A stretch of DNA of 64,000 nt from Acheta domesticus (GCA_031308135.1 JAHLJT010000631.1:171299612-171363611); one strand, 5' to 3'; numbered from the stretch's first letter, positions 21,224-34,570 are shown. Notes: a model not told the origin generated them from the letters alone. Translations and numbers: made by a program.

Positions 21224-23309
21224 TATTTATTTATTTATTTATTTACGTCAAAAACAGTTAAAAACTGCGTATGACGAGCTATGGGGAGAAGTGAATTTTG
21301 TGCACGTTTTCATAATTCTGTGGTCTCTATCCTAAACCATATTCTAGTCGAATTTTGAATACAGAAAAGAGAGTTTTTTTTCGAGTTTTGTTGACAAAAT
21401 ATTCGCTCCTATATAATAAAATATATTTTCAAAGGTAAATTAGCTATAAATTTCTGCCCTGAACCCTCATGTTCTTCATGAAAGAATAATACTTTTTGCC
21501 GCGATAATATGAAAAACGATAATTGAATAACTATATTTCCCACTGAAATTCAGAAGACGTGCACAAATAATGAAGTTACATTTATGTCCAGAAGCAAAAC
21601 AAGGGACCATCTCAGCATTTGCTCAAGGATCAGGGAAACTGGACGAAAAACCTGATCGAGATGGGGGCCATCAACCCAGAAACTGTGGTACAATACTTGT
21701 TACAGGTTCTTTATAATTATACAGTCCAAATGATAAATAATTACATTAACTATCATTGTTAAAATTAATTCTACTTTCCTTTTTGATGCTCGGTATAGTC
21801 TCGAATTGTATAGAAACAGTTATGCAGCAGAAAAGATTTTACTTGGGACTTAAACTTTTCTATTGAATTTAATCGTTTAATGTCTTCTGGCAAAGTGTTG
21901 TAGAGTAATGTACATAAATTGTATGTGAATTTTTTGTAGTGAGCTGTTGATACTGCCACCTGGTGAATATGATTACTACGTCGTGTGTTATACTTATAGA
22001 CATCGGCGTTTGCTGAAAATATATTCCCGTCCTTAAGTAAGTCATTTTGACAAAAACTACTGATTCGTAAATCAGGAGACAAGGTAATGGTAAAATTCCT
22101 AGATTAATAAAGAGTGACTTACAAGAATCACGTGGGTTGGATTTGCTTATTATTCGTACAATTCTTTTTTGTAATCTGAAAGTCTGTGAACTATAAGATG
22201 TGTTTCCCCAAATATTATGCCATATCTCAGGCGGGAGTGAACATTGGCAAAATATACACAACGAGCTGTATGAAGGCTGACGGAATTTGAAAGAATTCTG
22301 AACGCGTAGCATAATGAGCTTAATTTTGTGTTCAATTCATTTAAGTGGGCATTCCATTTGAGGTTTGACTGAATTGATAGACCTAAAAATTTTGTTACAA
22401 TAACATCAGTCAATGGCACACCGTTCATTTCAATGGAGTACAGAATTTTTTATTTGATATGGAAAACTGCATTGAAACTGTTTTATTTTCATTTACTTTT
22501 AATTTGTTATTACGGAACCAATTTGAAACGTCTGATATTGTACTATTTACGGTTTCTTTGTTGCAAAGAATATTTGTATCATCCGCAAAGAGAACTGTTC
22601 TTCCGTTTCGAATCGCTAAGGGCATGTCATTTACGTATAATAGGAAGAGAATAGGGCCTAAAATCGATCCTTGCGGGACTCCTCGTACAATTGGCAAAGA
22701 ACCGGAAAGGTGTGTACATAAAGTTCCATCATTCCAGTAAGGTATTTCTACTCTCTGAGATCGTTGTTTAAGATACGAACATAGCCAATCTAGAGCAATA
22801 CCACGGATTCCATACGAAGGTAATTTTGAAAGTAAAATGTTATGATCAATGACGTCAAAAGCTTTTGAAAGATCTAAAAATATTCCAATAGTTGCTTCGT
22901 TTTGATCCAATGATGAGGCAACATCCTTAAGAAAAGAAAAAATGGCTGTTTCCGTAGATTTTGATTTCCGGAATCCATGTTGGCAATTTGAAAACGCGTC
23001 GTGTTTATTGAGAAAGGTTTCCATTCGTACATAAAAAGTCTCTCTAATATTTTTGAAAAAACTGACAAAAGAGAAATTGGCCGATAATTTTGAACTTCAT
23101 TTTTGTTGCCTTTTTGAAGAGCGGCTTAATCTTAGCTGTTTTAAAAATATCTGGAAAAATTCCGGTGCATAAGGATGCATTAAATATGTGAGTTAACGGG
23201 TGTATAATGGCTGGCGCGCACGTCTTTAACAAACAATCCGGAAATTCATCTAAACCGGCCGAATATTTATTTTTTAATTTACCGATTATTTTGAGAATTT
23301 CATAGGAAG
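21224..23309 (-). mobile_element. 5'-truncated non-LTR retrotransposon, right arm only
   Basis: A 2.1-kb insertion absent from the mirror position in the left arm (about 15885-15890). The 3' end (low coordinates) is a tail of AAAT repeats (TTTATTTATT on the plus strand, 21224-21244). The short direct repeat AAATC flanks it at 21219-21223 and 23310-23314. The minus strand encodes reverse transcriptase and a C-terminal region. The 5' part, with the endonuclease, is missing, as is usual after incomplete target-primed reverse transcription. Confidence 0.85.
21771..23309 (-). pseudogene. Reverse transcriptase of a jockey/CR1-type LINE
   Basis: Minus-strand pieces in order are: NKYSAGLDEFPDCLLK; then HGFRKSKSTETAIFSFL; then FLDLSKAFDVIDHNILLSKL; then RGVPQGSILGPILFLLYVND; then the catalytic box VLFADDTNIL (FADD in place of YADD). 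The thumb region and a C-terminal tail with YNTLPEDIKRL and FKSQVKSFLL follow. The D of KAFD and the FADD aspartates are present. The frame is shifted near 23050, 22425 and 22000, so the copy is inactive even though its motifs are well preserved. The clade is inferred from motif wording only. Confidence 0.85.
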
Positions 23310-23879
23310 AAATCTCCTTATGTTCCTTCACATCACATCATGATCATCATCATTCACGTTGTTACATATAGTGAAATAAAAAAAGACAATGTAAAGTGAG
23401 AAAAGTTTTAAAGAATTTCTTTCCCTGTTGAAAAGGCTGTTTAAATTTCAATAATAGAATACATAGGACATTAAATATAATTTCATCATCTCCCGTCTAA
23501 CACAAAACTTTACATTTACACAACTTTGCATTTATGATTTATTCTTTTTTCTTTTTTGTAGAGAAACTGAATATCGGGTTATTCAATGCCAAAGGATTTT
23601 TCTTTACTAATAATGGAGTTTTTTTTCAACTATTCGGAACTCAAGTTATTACTTATTAAAGAAATAAATCACATTATCCATTAATAAATCTTAATTATTA
23701 CCGACATGTCCCAAAATTCTAATCTCTGTTTCTCTGAGCGTCTAGATTGCTCTACTAATAATGAAGTAAATATTTTTTCAACGATTCGGAACACAATTTA
23801 TTAATTATTAAAGAAATAAATCACATTACCCATTAATAAATCTTAATTTTACTTCTATTTTTTACTTCTATTTTTTCCT

Positions 23880-25570
23880 TCTAATTTGTTTCATTTGTAA
23901 ATTTACTTGAAAAAGCAACTTAGCCATTATAATGTATGGTGGCTAATTTATCCCTTTACGACAATATTATTGACGGGATATGGAATGACTAAGAACTCAC
24001 CAAGTATCTTCAGTATTAGCGATCAAACGTTAGCAATAAAGTGAATTAGTATTGAAGATTCTTGCCACGTTCTTGATCCATCAGGTCATTCCACATCCAT
24101 TCAATTATATTTCAAACCCAATATTTTAAAATATGCAGGCTTGCACCTTCTATCCATCTCCATCTCCTATTCTTCTTCTATCCCTGAAGAGGCCCAAAAA
24201 ATTGATACCCGTCACTTTCCAGCTCCCTTAACTAAAGAGCTGGATGCTGGAGAGCACGTGGGTATTTTCCGCTCATGGACGGCTCTGGTTACTGTTTTAT
24301 TGTTTTATTACCTATTTCTTTATGACTTACCTTGCTACCAAGGACAGAAACTGAACAGGTGATCCGAAAAGTTCAACTCAAAACGCGAACTCAGAGGGAA
24401 ATCTGAATCCAGAAGCAGAGAATTCGTTATCTTGTTGAAAAATGAGCGAAACAATCAACAAGAAAATTTCGAATACCGCGTTCTTTGCCTATATTTTAAT
24501 TATAATAGTATACGAGTTTCATTTATATTAAGTGTGTGAAATAGATGATTATAGAAATTTCCTTAATTGGTCACGCACGGAATAGTTCCACACATCAATA
24601 TTTTCATAATCTCGTTTTCCAATAATCATGCAATCTTTCTCTTTTCCATTTCTCAAACATGTCTGTGAACCACACTCTAGTCTAAAACGTACTGGGGATT
24701 TCCCCAAAAGGAATATTCTCTGAATTTGAATCGAATCATTAATGTTTCTGGGTACGTAACAAATGGAGATTTGCCTACATAAAAAAATATTCATTTTGCT
24801 CAAAAATTGGCTTAAATATACTGAAAAAAGTTCAATAGAACTTCATTCATAGAAGTTCAAGTTTCATTAGAACTTCTAGAATTTCGAAAATTCCAACAAA
24901 ATATGTCCTAATTTTTCGGAACCGTTAATGATAACCAACGCAGAAATGCAGCGGAGCGTTGAACGCGAAATCTGTGTGTTAATGTTCAAATCGAAGTCCG
25001 GGAAATATTTTTATGGATTGGAAACGGCCGCTGAGGAACGTGTGGTGTCGATGAGGCCATCGTGAACTAAGTTGTTGACGGCCGCGATAACATTTTTAAA
25101 TCGAGTTCAATCAAAGTGCTCACATCGGATTCAACTGGTATTATGTTATGTAGTCGTTACAAACTAGTGGGAACGCGCGGCATACCTAAACTTTTCCATC
25201 TCTTAATGTTATTACTCCACAACTACTCATATATTAAAAATAGTGAATGCCATTACTTAAAATTTACAACTAAATTATGTTAGGCAAAAAAACATCCACG
25301 CCACGAGAATCAATATAGTTGAAAATGGTTTAGAAATTTGAGGACATGTCTTTAAATTTCGATCAGCTAGAAATAGATAATGAAAATAGATAATGTGAGA
25401 TATCGCTGTAGAAAAATTAGAAAAGTTCTATTTATTCACTAGACGGAAAATAGAAAACTTCAAAAATATTTGTTCACATCGTTCAGTATTAAGTCTCGAA
25501 GATTATTTAAATGAGAGCAGTACACACATTTTCAAACAAAAAATCACTATTTACCGTGAACACAGTAGAA
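23880..25570. other. AT-rich DNA, no recognisable gene
   Basis: Mirror of 13631-15350; nothing supported. Confidence 0.6.
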
Positions 25571-25577
25571 TACACAC

Positions 25578-26915
25578 TGATTTTTGTGAAAATTGCAACA
25601 CCAAGAAGGAGACATACTATTACAATGAAATTTATACCAACAGATTTCGAATATCACAATACCCAAATGATTATAATTACGGAACTGTTCCTGAATTTTG
25701 ACCATGAGAATTTAATACTGTGTAAAGGCTATGCGCTGCCAACAGAGCCTCTAGAAGTCATAGCACGAATTCAAAGAGAGTGTGGATATGCTGCCACGCG
25801 GTTTCTATGCGTGACAAAGCATCGACAATGGCTGCAGGAGGACCAGAACGAACAAGTTGCAGACCGATCATATCCCAGACATATTCGATGGGCGACATGT
25901 GAGGCGAACGTGCGGGCGAGGGAAGCAATGGTACCCGTCGTTCTTCGCAGAAAGCTTGCACATTCCTCGCGACATGATGTCGGGCATTGTTCTGCTAAAA
26001 TATGACTTGTGGAGCTGCTTGCAGGAGGGGGCAGTACCTCGGGCTCTAAAGCCTCCCTAATATAGCGGTTGCTGTTCAGATTGCCCTCGATATGTATGAG
26101 ACGAGATCGCACATTGTAGCCAATGGAGCACCAAACCATCACTCTCGGCGTTTGTCCGCTATTGCGCGGAACAATACAGGCTGGCAGATTGCGATCACCA
26201 CGGTAGCGTCGAACACCTACGCGACCATTGCTGTAGCGCAAGCTGGTCTCGTCCGAAAACACCACATTTTGCCACTCAGCACACCAATGAACACGTTCAC
26301 GTGCCCATTGCTGTCTGAGGCTTTGGTGGTTTCTGGACAAAGGAATCCGACGCAGTGGTGTGGGTTTCACCAATCCAGCCTCAGAAGACAGCGTCGAATA
26401 ATCGACGAAGACATGACCGTATCCGTTGCAGTGCTCCAAAGTCGAGCCAACTCTGTGGGCGACGCCGTTCTGTCGGTTACGGCCAAGCGGAGATGGCGGT
26501 CACCTCGCACTGTGGTCACATTGTGTTATCATATACACGCTTGTCGCTCCTCTATCCACACATGCATCACTGTCCTTAGCAACGCGCCCTGTTCGAGCCA
26601 CAATGTCACGGTATGACAATCCCACTTCCCGAAGACCGATCATTCTCCCCGTTCGAACTCATTCAGGGGCTGATATTGCGTCCTTTGGCATGGACGAGGC
26701 ATACCAGCACTTGCACGTTTCCACGAAATTTTACGGCTCTACACCGACTGAGTCTGTGATAACACTGCCTTGACCTGCCACATAAAAGAACTAGGTCAAC
26801 TTGCACGCCATCTTTATGCGAATTTAATAATTTTCATGGATACACTATTCTACACATGAACCAATTTTTAAGTGATTCCTACCATTCCTTCTGGGTGTTG
26901 CAATTTTCAAAAACA
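25578..26915 (-). mobile_element. Tc1-like DNA transposon relic 2 (right copy), uninterrupted
   Basis: The ends GTGAAAATTGCAACACCAAG (from about 25586) and the inverted CTGGGTGTTGCAATTTTC (to about 26908) enclose a single transposase pseudogene. The spacing, about 1.3 kb, is normal for Tc1-like elements. It serves as the empty-site reference for the P-like insertion in the left copy. Confidence 0.8.
25758..26702 (-). pseudogene. Tc1-like transposase pseudogene (right copy)
   Basis: It starts at ATG 26700-26702 (MPRPCQRTQ...) and ends at the stop after FEFVL at 25758. A 222-codon open stretch (25771-26439) covers VVFSDETSLRYS with the first catalytic Asp and continues past the second catalytic block only in the wrong frame (SHILAEQCPTSC), because of a small indel. 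In the proper frame the same stop and D-to-N change as in the left copy are present. Both copies therefore descend from an already dead ancestor. Confidence 0.9.
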
Positions 26916-27704
26916 GCCGTGTATTTCACAAAATGTAATTGAAATGTTTTATACATACCAATATCTGTACGTGCATGTTGTAATGATCTATAGAAAGTAA
27001 AACCTACTGTTAACCTTAACATAAAAAACATAATGCACCACATACAATAGAATTTTTTTTGTGAATTTACACACGTGGCAGACTATTGCTGGACATTACA
27101 TTTATATGGTTACTAATCTTGCATTTAAAAAACTTTTTCGAACTTAAGAAAATTCGCTATTTTCGCTTCGCTAACAATAACCTCACACTTCTCAAAGAGG
27201 AAATATCGACGTGAACAAATGACGGCAGGTAGGCGTTCATTTATGTTTTAAGAACATTTAATTTTTATAATTAAAAACGCACTCTACAGAGGACAAATAA
27301 CACACATCAAAACAATAAGGTAGTACGGTTTTCGTTCCAGACACCATTCCGCAGAAAGGAAGAGATTTGAGAAAACGGAATCGTTGTGCAACCTCCAGTC
27401 TGTTAGGGCACCAGCCGCCACTGTCCGTAGGCAGTAATCCACAAACTATATCTCCTAGCGGAGTGGGAGAAATCGTTTCCGCTTCAAGCAAGAAGCGGCA
27501 AGAAAAGTGCAGCGCTTTGGAATCCTGTTAGCAAGACAGCAGCAGCGCCTGAATGGTGCCCGGCTGTTCGGGTTTTCGTCAGTCGCGTCTCTCCAGACGT
27601 GACGGAGCGGGTGGTGCCGGAGGCGGCGCGGCGGGGTGGGACAGGGCGAGGTAGGAACGGGCGGGAGAAAGGCAGAGAAAAGGTTTGGATTGGGTAGCGA
27701 GGGC

Positions 27705-27755
27705 CGGACCATAGAGTAAAGATGTATATAGTTATCCTTAGTCTATGGCCGGACA
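27705..27755. repeat. Short hairpin (right copy)
   Basis: Mirror of 9735-9783; the paired arms CCGGACCATAGAG... and ...CTATGGCCGG are kept. Confidence 0.55.
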
Positions 27756-27849
27756 GAGCTGAGCAGGGCACGATTGAGGCGGTGAGGAGCCGTGCGCCAA
27801 ACAGTGTGGGTTCGAGTGGGGCGGACGAGTTAGGGGAGGGAATGGGGAG

Positions 27850-28420
27850 ATTTGAAATTGTGCGGGGCGGGATTGGGCGGGACGGGGCGGGACGGGGCGG
27901 GACGGAGCGGGACATAACGGGGCGAGACGGGACGGGACTGGGCGGGGCGGGGGGGCGGGACGGGGCGGGGACGGGCTGGACGGGGTGGATGAGGCCGGAC
28001 GGGGCGGGACGGGGTGGGACAGCGGAGCAAGACAGCGGGGCGAGACAGCGAGACGAGACAGAGAGGCGAGATAGCGGGGCGAGACAGCGGGGCGAGACAG
28101 AGCAACGGGACGGGACAGGGCGGAAAGTGAAGGGGCGGGTGTGACGGGACTGGACAAGGCGTGGCGGGGCGGATGCCGTGTCGTATCGGAGTGGGGTGGT
28201 GTAAGGGGGCGGGGCGGGTCTGCGCAGAGTGGATGGAGTGGAATGGAGTGGGACTCGACGGGCGGGCGTGTCTGACCCCAGTGGGGAAACAGGCGGCAAT
28301 CGCGCGATGCGGCGTCCAATCTATCGGAGACCACAATCGCCTGCTTGCTAGCAGCACGGCATGACATGGTACGGCATGGCACGGCATGGCATGGCATAGC
28401 ATGGCATGGCATGGCAAGTC
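27850..28420. repeat. GC-rich low-complexity array (right copy)
   Basis: GGGCGGGACGG-type units on the plus strand and GGCATG pentamers at 28359-28414; mirror of 9065-9660. Unit number differs slightly between the arms, as expected of slippage-prone repeats. The long Pro- or Gly-rich open frames are by-products. Confidence 0.85.
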
Positions 28421-28778
28421 TACAGTGGGGGTCTGAATGGTCATCGGCGATGGGGGGACCGGGACTGCATAAAGATGGGCTACAGAGAAATTATGCGTTC
28501 TGACATCAATCCAATATTGGAAGGAATTCCAGCTCCAAAAATAACTTGTCAGGGACTCTCAATATGAAATAGTCATGTAAATATAATTTAAGAAATAAAG
28601 GACAACCTTAGCTACGTCACATACTCTGTATGCACATCTTTTCATGAAGTACCCTTAAAGTTTGTTTAAGAATGTCAAGTTTTTCCAAATTTTGTAGCAT
28701 CAAAGTGGAATAGATATTCTGAGGATTTCAGTTACATGGTAATGTACCCAATCGAGATATGCAAATATGAAAAACACT

Positions 28779-31017
28779 TACAGACCCGGAGCATATTATG
28801 TGACCACTTGAAATTTTCTGTATTTTTAGTTTTTGTGTAATACGTTTTGGCAATAAATTATTAGACATGAGGGTAAATCATTAATTTATTAATAAATTAA
28901 TTATTTTTAATATGTTGTCAATAAAAAATATATTACTAGTACATCTCTTGTTAATTTTTTAAATATTTTGAAGAACCAGCCTTCAGTTTGATGAGTGCCC
29001 TCCTTCGTCATGGCATGCTATCAATGCAGTTGAAAGCATTTATCTTCAATTTATCATTATGGATCCAATGAAACATTATTTTTTCGATTAAAGTAAACTT
29101 GTTGGTAACTTTTTCCTTAGATGTTTCTCTTTTCAGGAGCTCCCAAAAATTCTCAATGGGGTCGAGATCCGGAGAGTTACCTGGCCAATCCAGAAGAGTT
29201 GGGAGAAATTTCTTGACAGATTTGGCTGTGTTTTCGTTGAGGAACCATTCTTTTAGCCTCTCACTTAGGATTGTCACCTACTGGTCTTGACGCGTTATCT
29301 CTTTTACGGTTTGGAGCCTTCCCAGACCTCTACCACTGTTAGCACATTTTTCCCGGCGCTCCCAATAAACATTAACTTTCGCCCAGCTGGGCGCTCTTTG
29401 TGGAATATTCCCGCCAGTTATAGGAGTTCCATGGTGCTGTAGTGTATTATGGGGGCGCGAATGTGAATTTCGCGCGTCTAACTTTAAAAAATGATGTTCC
29501 CGCTATCTGCGCTTGGCGTGGCGTGTCTACTATTGCCTTAAGAGAGGCCTAGCTGACGGCGCGGCCTACTGCCTCTCCCCCGCTGGCTCAAGAGGAAGCC
29601 GCCACCGCTGCCGCCGCCGTCGCCGCCGCCGCCCCACTCTCTGCCCCCCCCCCGCCCTTCCGGATTGCCTCACCCCGTCGCCTGCCTCGCCCGTCGCCGA
29701 GAGAATTCATTCCACAACGGGGCGGTGTGGCGAGAGGAGGTTAGCGGGGCAAGAAGGGCTGGACTTGCGACGGTGTGAACTGGGCGAGCGCCTGGTGTGT
29801 GCGGCGCCTGTGGTGTCTTTTCATCTGTTGCAGGATTGGCCATAGTTGCCCGTAAAGGTAGGAATGGCTGCAATCGCAGTGGCGTGAACGCGCATTGCAC
29901 TTACGTGCGTTCGCAAAGCTGCACAAAGTACTCTCTCTGTGCGGGTAAGAAAGTGGCAGTGGTGAAACTGGTTAGTGCTCCCCATATCCATGGGAGAGCA
30001 GATCACGGCGAGATAACCATCTCGCGAGAAATTTGTTTCGGCGATTCGAGTGCCTTTAGACCCCCTACTAGATAACAAAGGCTGGAGATGAGAGTTCTTT
30101 TAGGAGTGTAGCCTTGCTTTGTAACGTCACGAAATGTGATTAGATTAACTATTCATTTTTTTCCTTGAAAGTTCTAGAATACTTGGTAATGCTTTAAAAC
30201 GAATTCAGCATTCATTTGTTTATTGTGTCAATCATGTAGCCTTGCCCAGTAAGTGCGTTTGTCACTAAACGTTCTACCACAACACTGTAAGAGTTTTGGA
30301 AATTGTTAAAAGTTTTTTCTTTTCTTTGACAACCACAGATAATCGACCAAATCATAACTTTTGTAGGATGCTGAATTGTTTGAAATCACACATTCGAGAA
30401 GGAATTTCTCATCTGGACTTCGTTTCACATACTAATTTTGGTTTGATAGAATCTCAAACATACTCGGAAGAACAGATTACAACCTACATAATTATGTTGT
30501 ATATTTATTTAATAGTATAAATTAAACGTATGTCTAACCTTTTCCCAATCTTCCGCGGTACATTTTCTGGATTTCTTTGCTCATCTAGTCTTTTCTTTTT
30601 TACATTTTTGATCAACAACGGCTTTTTAATAGGACGTCAGCTGCTCTAATTGAGATCCTATAAAGAACTTATTATCCGCGATAATTTATAAAACAAAAAA
30701 TTAAAATTACGAATATCTTAAGAAAGAAGCAACAAATATTAAACAAGCATACTGAAACAACCTGTACTTTTTGCTAAAAGAACAATTTTTCCACAAAACT
30801 GTACAAGAAAAATATGCAGGCTGTCACTTCTAAAACCAATGTGTCCATCCACCGGGCCAGTGTTGCCGCAGGAAAACAAATGATGCCAAATACTCACAAA
30901 GAATTGCCACTACTTAAAAAATTCAGTGATTGAGATACGTTTACCCTAAAACATGAGGTAAAAGTAAACGAACTATGAAATTTCGCGGTGGTCACAATAA
31001 TATGGCCAGGGACTGTA
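28779..31017 (-). mobile_element. Tc1-like DNA transposon relic 1 (right copy)
   Basis: Mirror of 6473-8710 and almost the same length (2239 against 2238 bp). The transposase C-terminus (29008-29277) reads VTILSERLKEWFLNENTAKSV and LDWPGNSPDLDPIENFW without the stop that follows the left-arm QDQ. The part that should carry the second catalytic Asp is missing here too. Confidence 0.85.
29337..30331. mobile_element. LTR-like insert inside Tc1 relic 1 (right copy)
   Basis: Mirror of 7161-8153, with ends TGTTAGCAC...CTTTGACA on the plus strand and the flanking 5-bp repeat ACCAC (29332-29336 and 30332-30336). Present in both arms, so inserted before they diverged. Confidence 0.65.
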
Positions 31018-31270
31018 CACTTAAATTCACTACACTACCAAACACTCCGCGAGACCGGTCGGGAACTTAAAGCCTGTCCCAGCTGGGGCGGTGACCCGCT
31101 AGCGGGAGATACCCTGGTAGGGGAAATACCCTGCTAGCACCGCATCTCACCATCCAGCGGGGGCGAAGATCACCGCCACCTCCCAAGGTAAAAACCACAT
31201 GCCCTGCACTCTCAGGACTAACGCCCTTAGCTGCTGGCACACCCAGAATCACTAATGAATAAGTCAATCA
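31018..31270 (-). repeat. Interspersed repeat, copy A (right arm)
   Basis: Mirror of 6215-6472. Confidence 0.6.
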
Positions 31271-32699
31271 ATCAGACGAGGGCCGAGCGGGGCTGAGGAG
31301 CACCACCGACCCACGGGTCGCCTTCGCGGCCGCAGGGCCTGCGTTCTCACGACTGTACAAAATACGTCGCCCCGGTGCAGGGCGGCGCTGTGCGGCGACC
31401 GACAGCGATCGTCACGTTACCTCCCAGCGCACGACACTCAACGCGCGCTCGGCGGCGGCGCCACCTCCGACGCAGCGACACTGGCGGCTCCAAGCGGATC
31501 ACTCGCTCAACAGCCCTCGTTGATTACGCCTTCTATATTATCCGAATAATATTTCTGTCGACTTGACAGCCGAGAATGGGGGAGAGCGAAGTTGCCACTT
31601 ACTCGGACGGCAGACACATAGCCGTTCTTGCGTCAGATCAGCTGTTGAGGCATACACCTCCAACTTATTGTATTTTTGGTAGAATTGTAATCATTACACT
31701 AGTTTATTTAATGAAATACCGTCACAAATTAATCGCAGTCGCTTACACTAATCCTGTCAATGCAAGGAATAACGAAACATTTTTGCATAACACGCGCAAA
31801 GCAGATGAAAAGTACGTTCAGCGAGACGATTTATAGCAGATAAGTATCTAAATACAATATTGTTTTAGAAATATTTTTAACCGAACGATCAAATTTTAAT
31901 TTTAACTATTTTTGAAGTCTTGGTCATACGGTAAAATCAAGGAACTTTTTGATTCATATATTCAAACTTTTCGAGAACTGTAGTACTCTTTGTTCGCTAC
32001 TCACAACTCTCAAAATATTAGTATTTTTCAAAATTCAGCCCGCCAACTTCACACACCTACACTTTAGCTCCTTTCGTGACTTTTCATCATAGCGTAAGGA
32101 CTCGCAGCGAATTTCCTTTTTATGAAAGTGAAGGGCAACCACATTCAAAGAAATAAGAGAAGTAGGATAAACAAGGTATAACAATTATTTCTCATAAATG
32201 ACTTATATCACAGTTCCTTCTTCAATTGGGTACACAGACCTTACATAATCTAGAAGTGAACGGCTGCACTACACGCATAAAAAACAATATTCAGTGGTAT
32301 CAAGCAACTATTAATACTTCTAGATGCTGCGACATCGAATTTTGAATTAATAATAATGCAAATAAACCTCGTCAGTCTGCTCAAACCACGGTCTCCACAG
32401 AAAGTGTAAACATAAGATGGAGGAATCTAAGCCTTCTAAGCGTACGTCACAAGTAAAGCTGGCCTCCGGCGCCAAAGCTTTATAGATTGTATTGAGCAGT
32501 ATCGAGAAGCGCCGGAAAAAAACTGCGAAAATGTAATACAGTGGTGTCGAGGTCTTCTACCGGTGGCAGTGGCACGAGTCGTGGCGCGATTTCGTCGTGG
32601 CACTCGTGCCATGGACTCCCACTCGTGGCATCGTCCTTGACAACACTGATGTAATAGAATGTCCAATAATATCTCATTCTGTACATTACGGTATGGAAA
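31271..32699. other. No recognisable gene
   Basis: Mirror of 4781-6214, including the GC-rich patch near 31360-31500. No supported gene. Confidence 0.55.
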
Positions 32700-32870
32700 A
32701 CGTTTCTTTGAAGCCTCTGGCCTCAAAAAGGCTGTTTTGAGGGCTCTGTCTTGAGAGATCCACGTTTTAAAGCTCTAAAATGCTTCGTTTAGGAATTATT
32801 TAACTATTTACTAGATTTTGACAATGCAGTCGGATGTTACGGGTTGCATTTGACGTGCATATTAGATGCG
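32700..32870 (+). repeat. Dispersed repeat shared with 46805-46930 (right arm)
   Basis: Mirror of 4610-4780. In this orientation it aligns directly with 46805-46930 (GGCCTCAAAA, TGCTTCGTTTAGGA, GGGTTGCATTT). Confidence 0.6.
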
Positions 32871-33858
32871 TTTTTTCAACAAATCCTTCATATTTTCTAA
32901 GTGAAAGTGCAATTCGTTAAGTCTCCATGAAATTTGCTTTTTTTAGAGACCTCATTGATACAGATTATTTGGATGTGAGAGCCGCAAAAGGTATGTGCAC
33001 CACTAAAATAATGTAGAAGGCGATTGCAAAATCCGTCGAAACGGTGTCTCATAGAGCGATAGTGACAATGATATTTTCTTTCAAGGGCAAGTTGAGCTAT
33101 TGAGGGGTTAAGTATTCTGGAATTTTTCAAAGACTTCTGTTTGCGGGCCCAGCGATAGGAAAGTTAAACGAAGTTTCATAAATATGAAAAAATACAGGGT
33201 GCTGCGTTGGCATTCGCCTGGAAGTGATCACGGAAACGACGGAGAACACCGATGACAGAAGTTGACCTACGCACCCAATTCCGGTAGAGGCCAAAAATAT
33301 GCACATGAAATATTTGATTGTGTTTAATATTACGTTATTGGACGTTTACAAAAGACAATTTAAACTAGTGCTGAAACAGCACGTACTTTCTCGCCATTAG
33401 TTATGGTTATGTAATACTATTTATTCCAAAATTTCTCTCCGTATTAACACATCCCATTCATCATTTTTTGTACAATTCATTTGAAATCGTAGGAAATTTG
33501 GTGCGAAAATTAAATAGTTTCAAGCAATAGATATTTTTATTCAAAATTTGAAATGAGAAAGCGCGAGAAAGTAAAAATATATTTCTGGCATTGAATTCAT
33601 TGTATAAGGAATGCAGTGTATTCACGAATATATAGTAGTAACATATAACAGTCATTATTAAACAATGGTATTGTAATATTCTACAAATATTTAAAAGTAT
33701 TTGTTTATATTGCCGCGAACAAAACACAGCCGTCATTGTCGCCTTCTGTTTAAAAGTGAGGCGAAACAACAATGGGTTACAGCAACAAACAATGACCGTT
33801 CATCTATTCGTTTTCGCATTAAAACAATTAAAAGACGCAATTTCAAATGAAATTACAG

Positions 33859-33908
<50 letters not shown>

Positions 33909-34103
33909 TGAAATAACAAATAACATACAAATTCTGACTTACGTAGCATCCAACTGCGTAATTTGGGAGCGAGAGACTGAAAGTTAGCACTTGTTATTTA
34001 ATATTTATTTCAAATAGGTTTTAAATAATTTCTTAAAGATCAATTTGTAAACATATAACAGAAGCTCCAATGTAAGAAACGAACAAAGAAATATGAAATA
34101 AAA
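32871..34103. other. AT-rich DNA, no recognisable gene; (AT)n at 33860-33899
   Basis: Mirror of about 3421-4600. The (AT)n run of about 40 bases corresponds to only about a dozen bases at 3620 in the left arm. No gene is supported. Confidence 0.6.
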
Positions 34104-34105
34104 TA

Positions 34106-34547
34106 TTACTCGTTCACTTTACATTTGCAGACGGAGCGCTGCGATCTGTTTACATGAGGACACCGCCGACTGAATGAGAAACGCGTCTGCAGTATATACT
34201 GACCGTTTAATATGATATAGATGGCGGTGAGCAGCACACACAACCCCGGCGAAGCAAGAACATAACCATTAAGCAGTGCAAAAATATTGTACGTGAATGT
34301 TGTGAATAGCGTGTGGTGTGATCTATTTTATTGTATATTATCTTAATCATTTAAGAGCACGACTCCAGCTCACTGTCAGAAAGGTATAATTCGTCAGCTG
34401 TGTCCATAGCGCTTGTGCTGCCTTCGGTTGATTGGTCAGATGCTGATTGACATCGGGACCATTCGTGTATTCTCGGTTGTGTGTTCGGGCCTTCACTTTC
34501 AAAACAAAATTAGTTCCTAATTCTGCCGTCTGCAAGTGAACGAGTAA
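34106..34547. mobile_element. MITE with TA target duplication, right arm only
   Basis: A 442-bp insertion with inverted ends TTACTCGTTCACTT...TTGCAGACGG and, from the other side, TTACTCGTTCACTTGCAGACGG. It is flanked by TA (34104-34105 and 34548-34549). The left arm has the empty site at about 3420 (AAAATACATATT in this orientation, with one TA). There is no transposase. TA duplication and short inverted ends fit a non-autonomous Tc1/mariner-type element, although a TTAA- or 3-bp-duplicating family cannot be fully excluded from the ends alone. Confidence 0.8.
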
Positions 34548-34570
34548 TACATATTCTAACATACGTAGCA

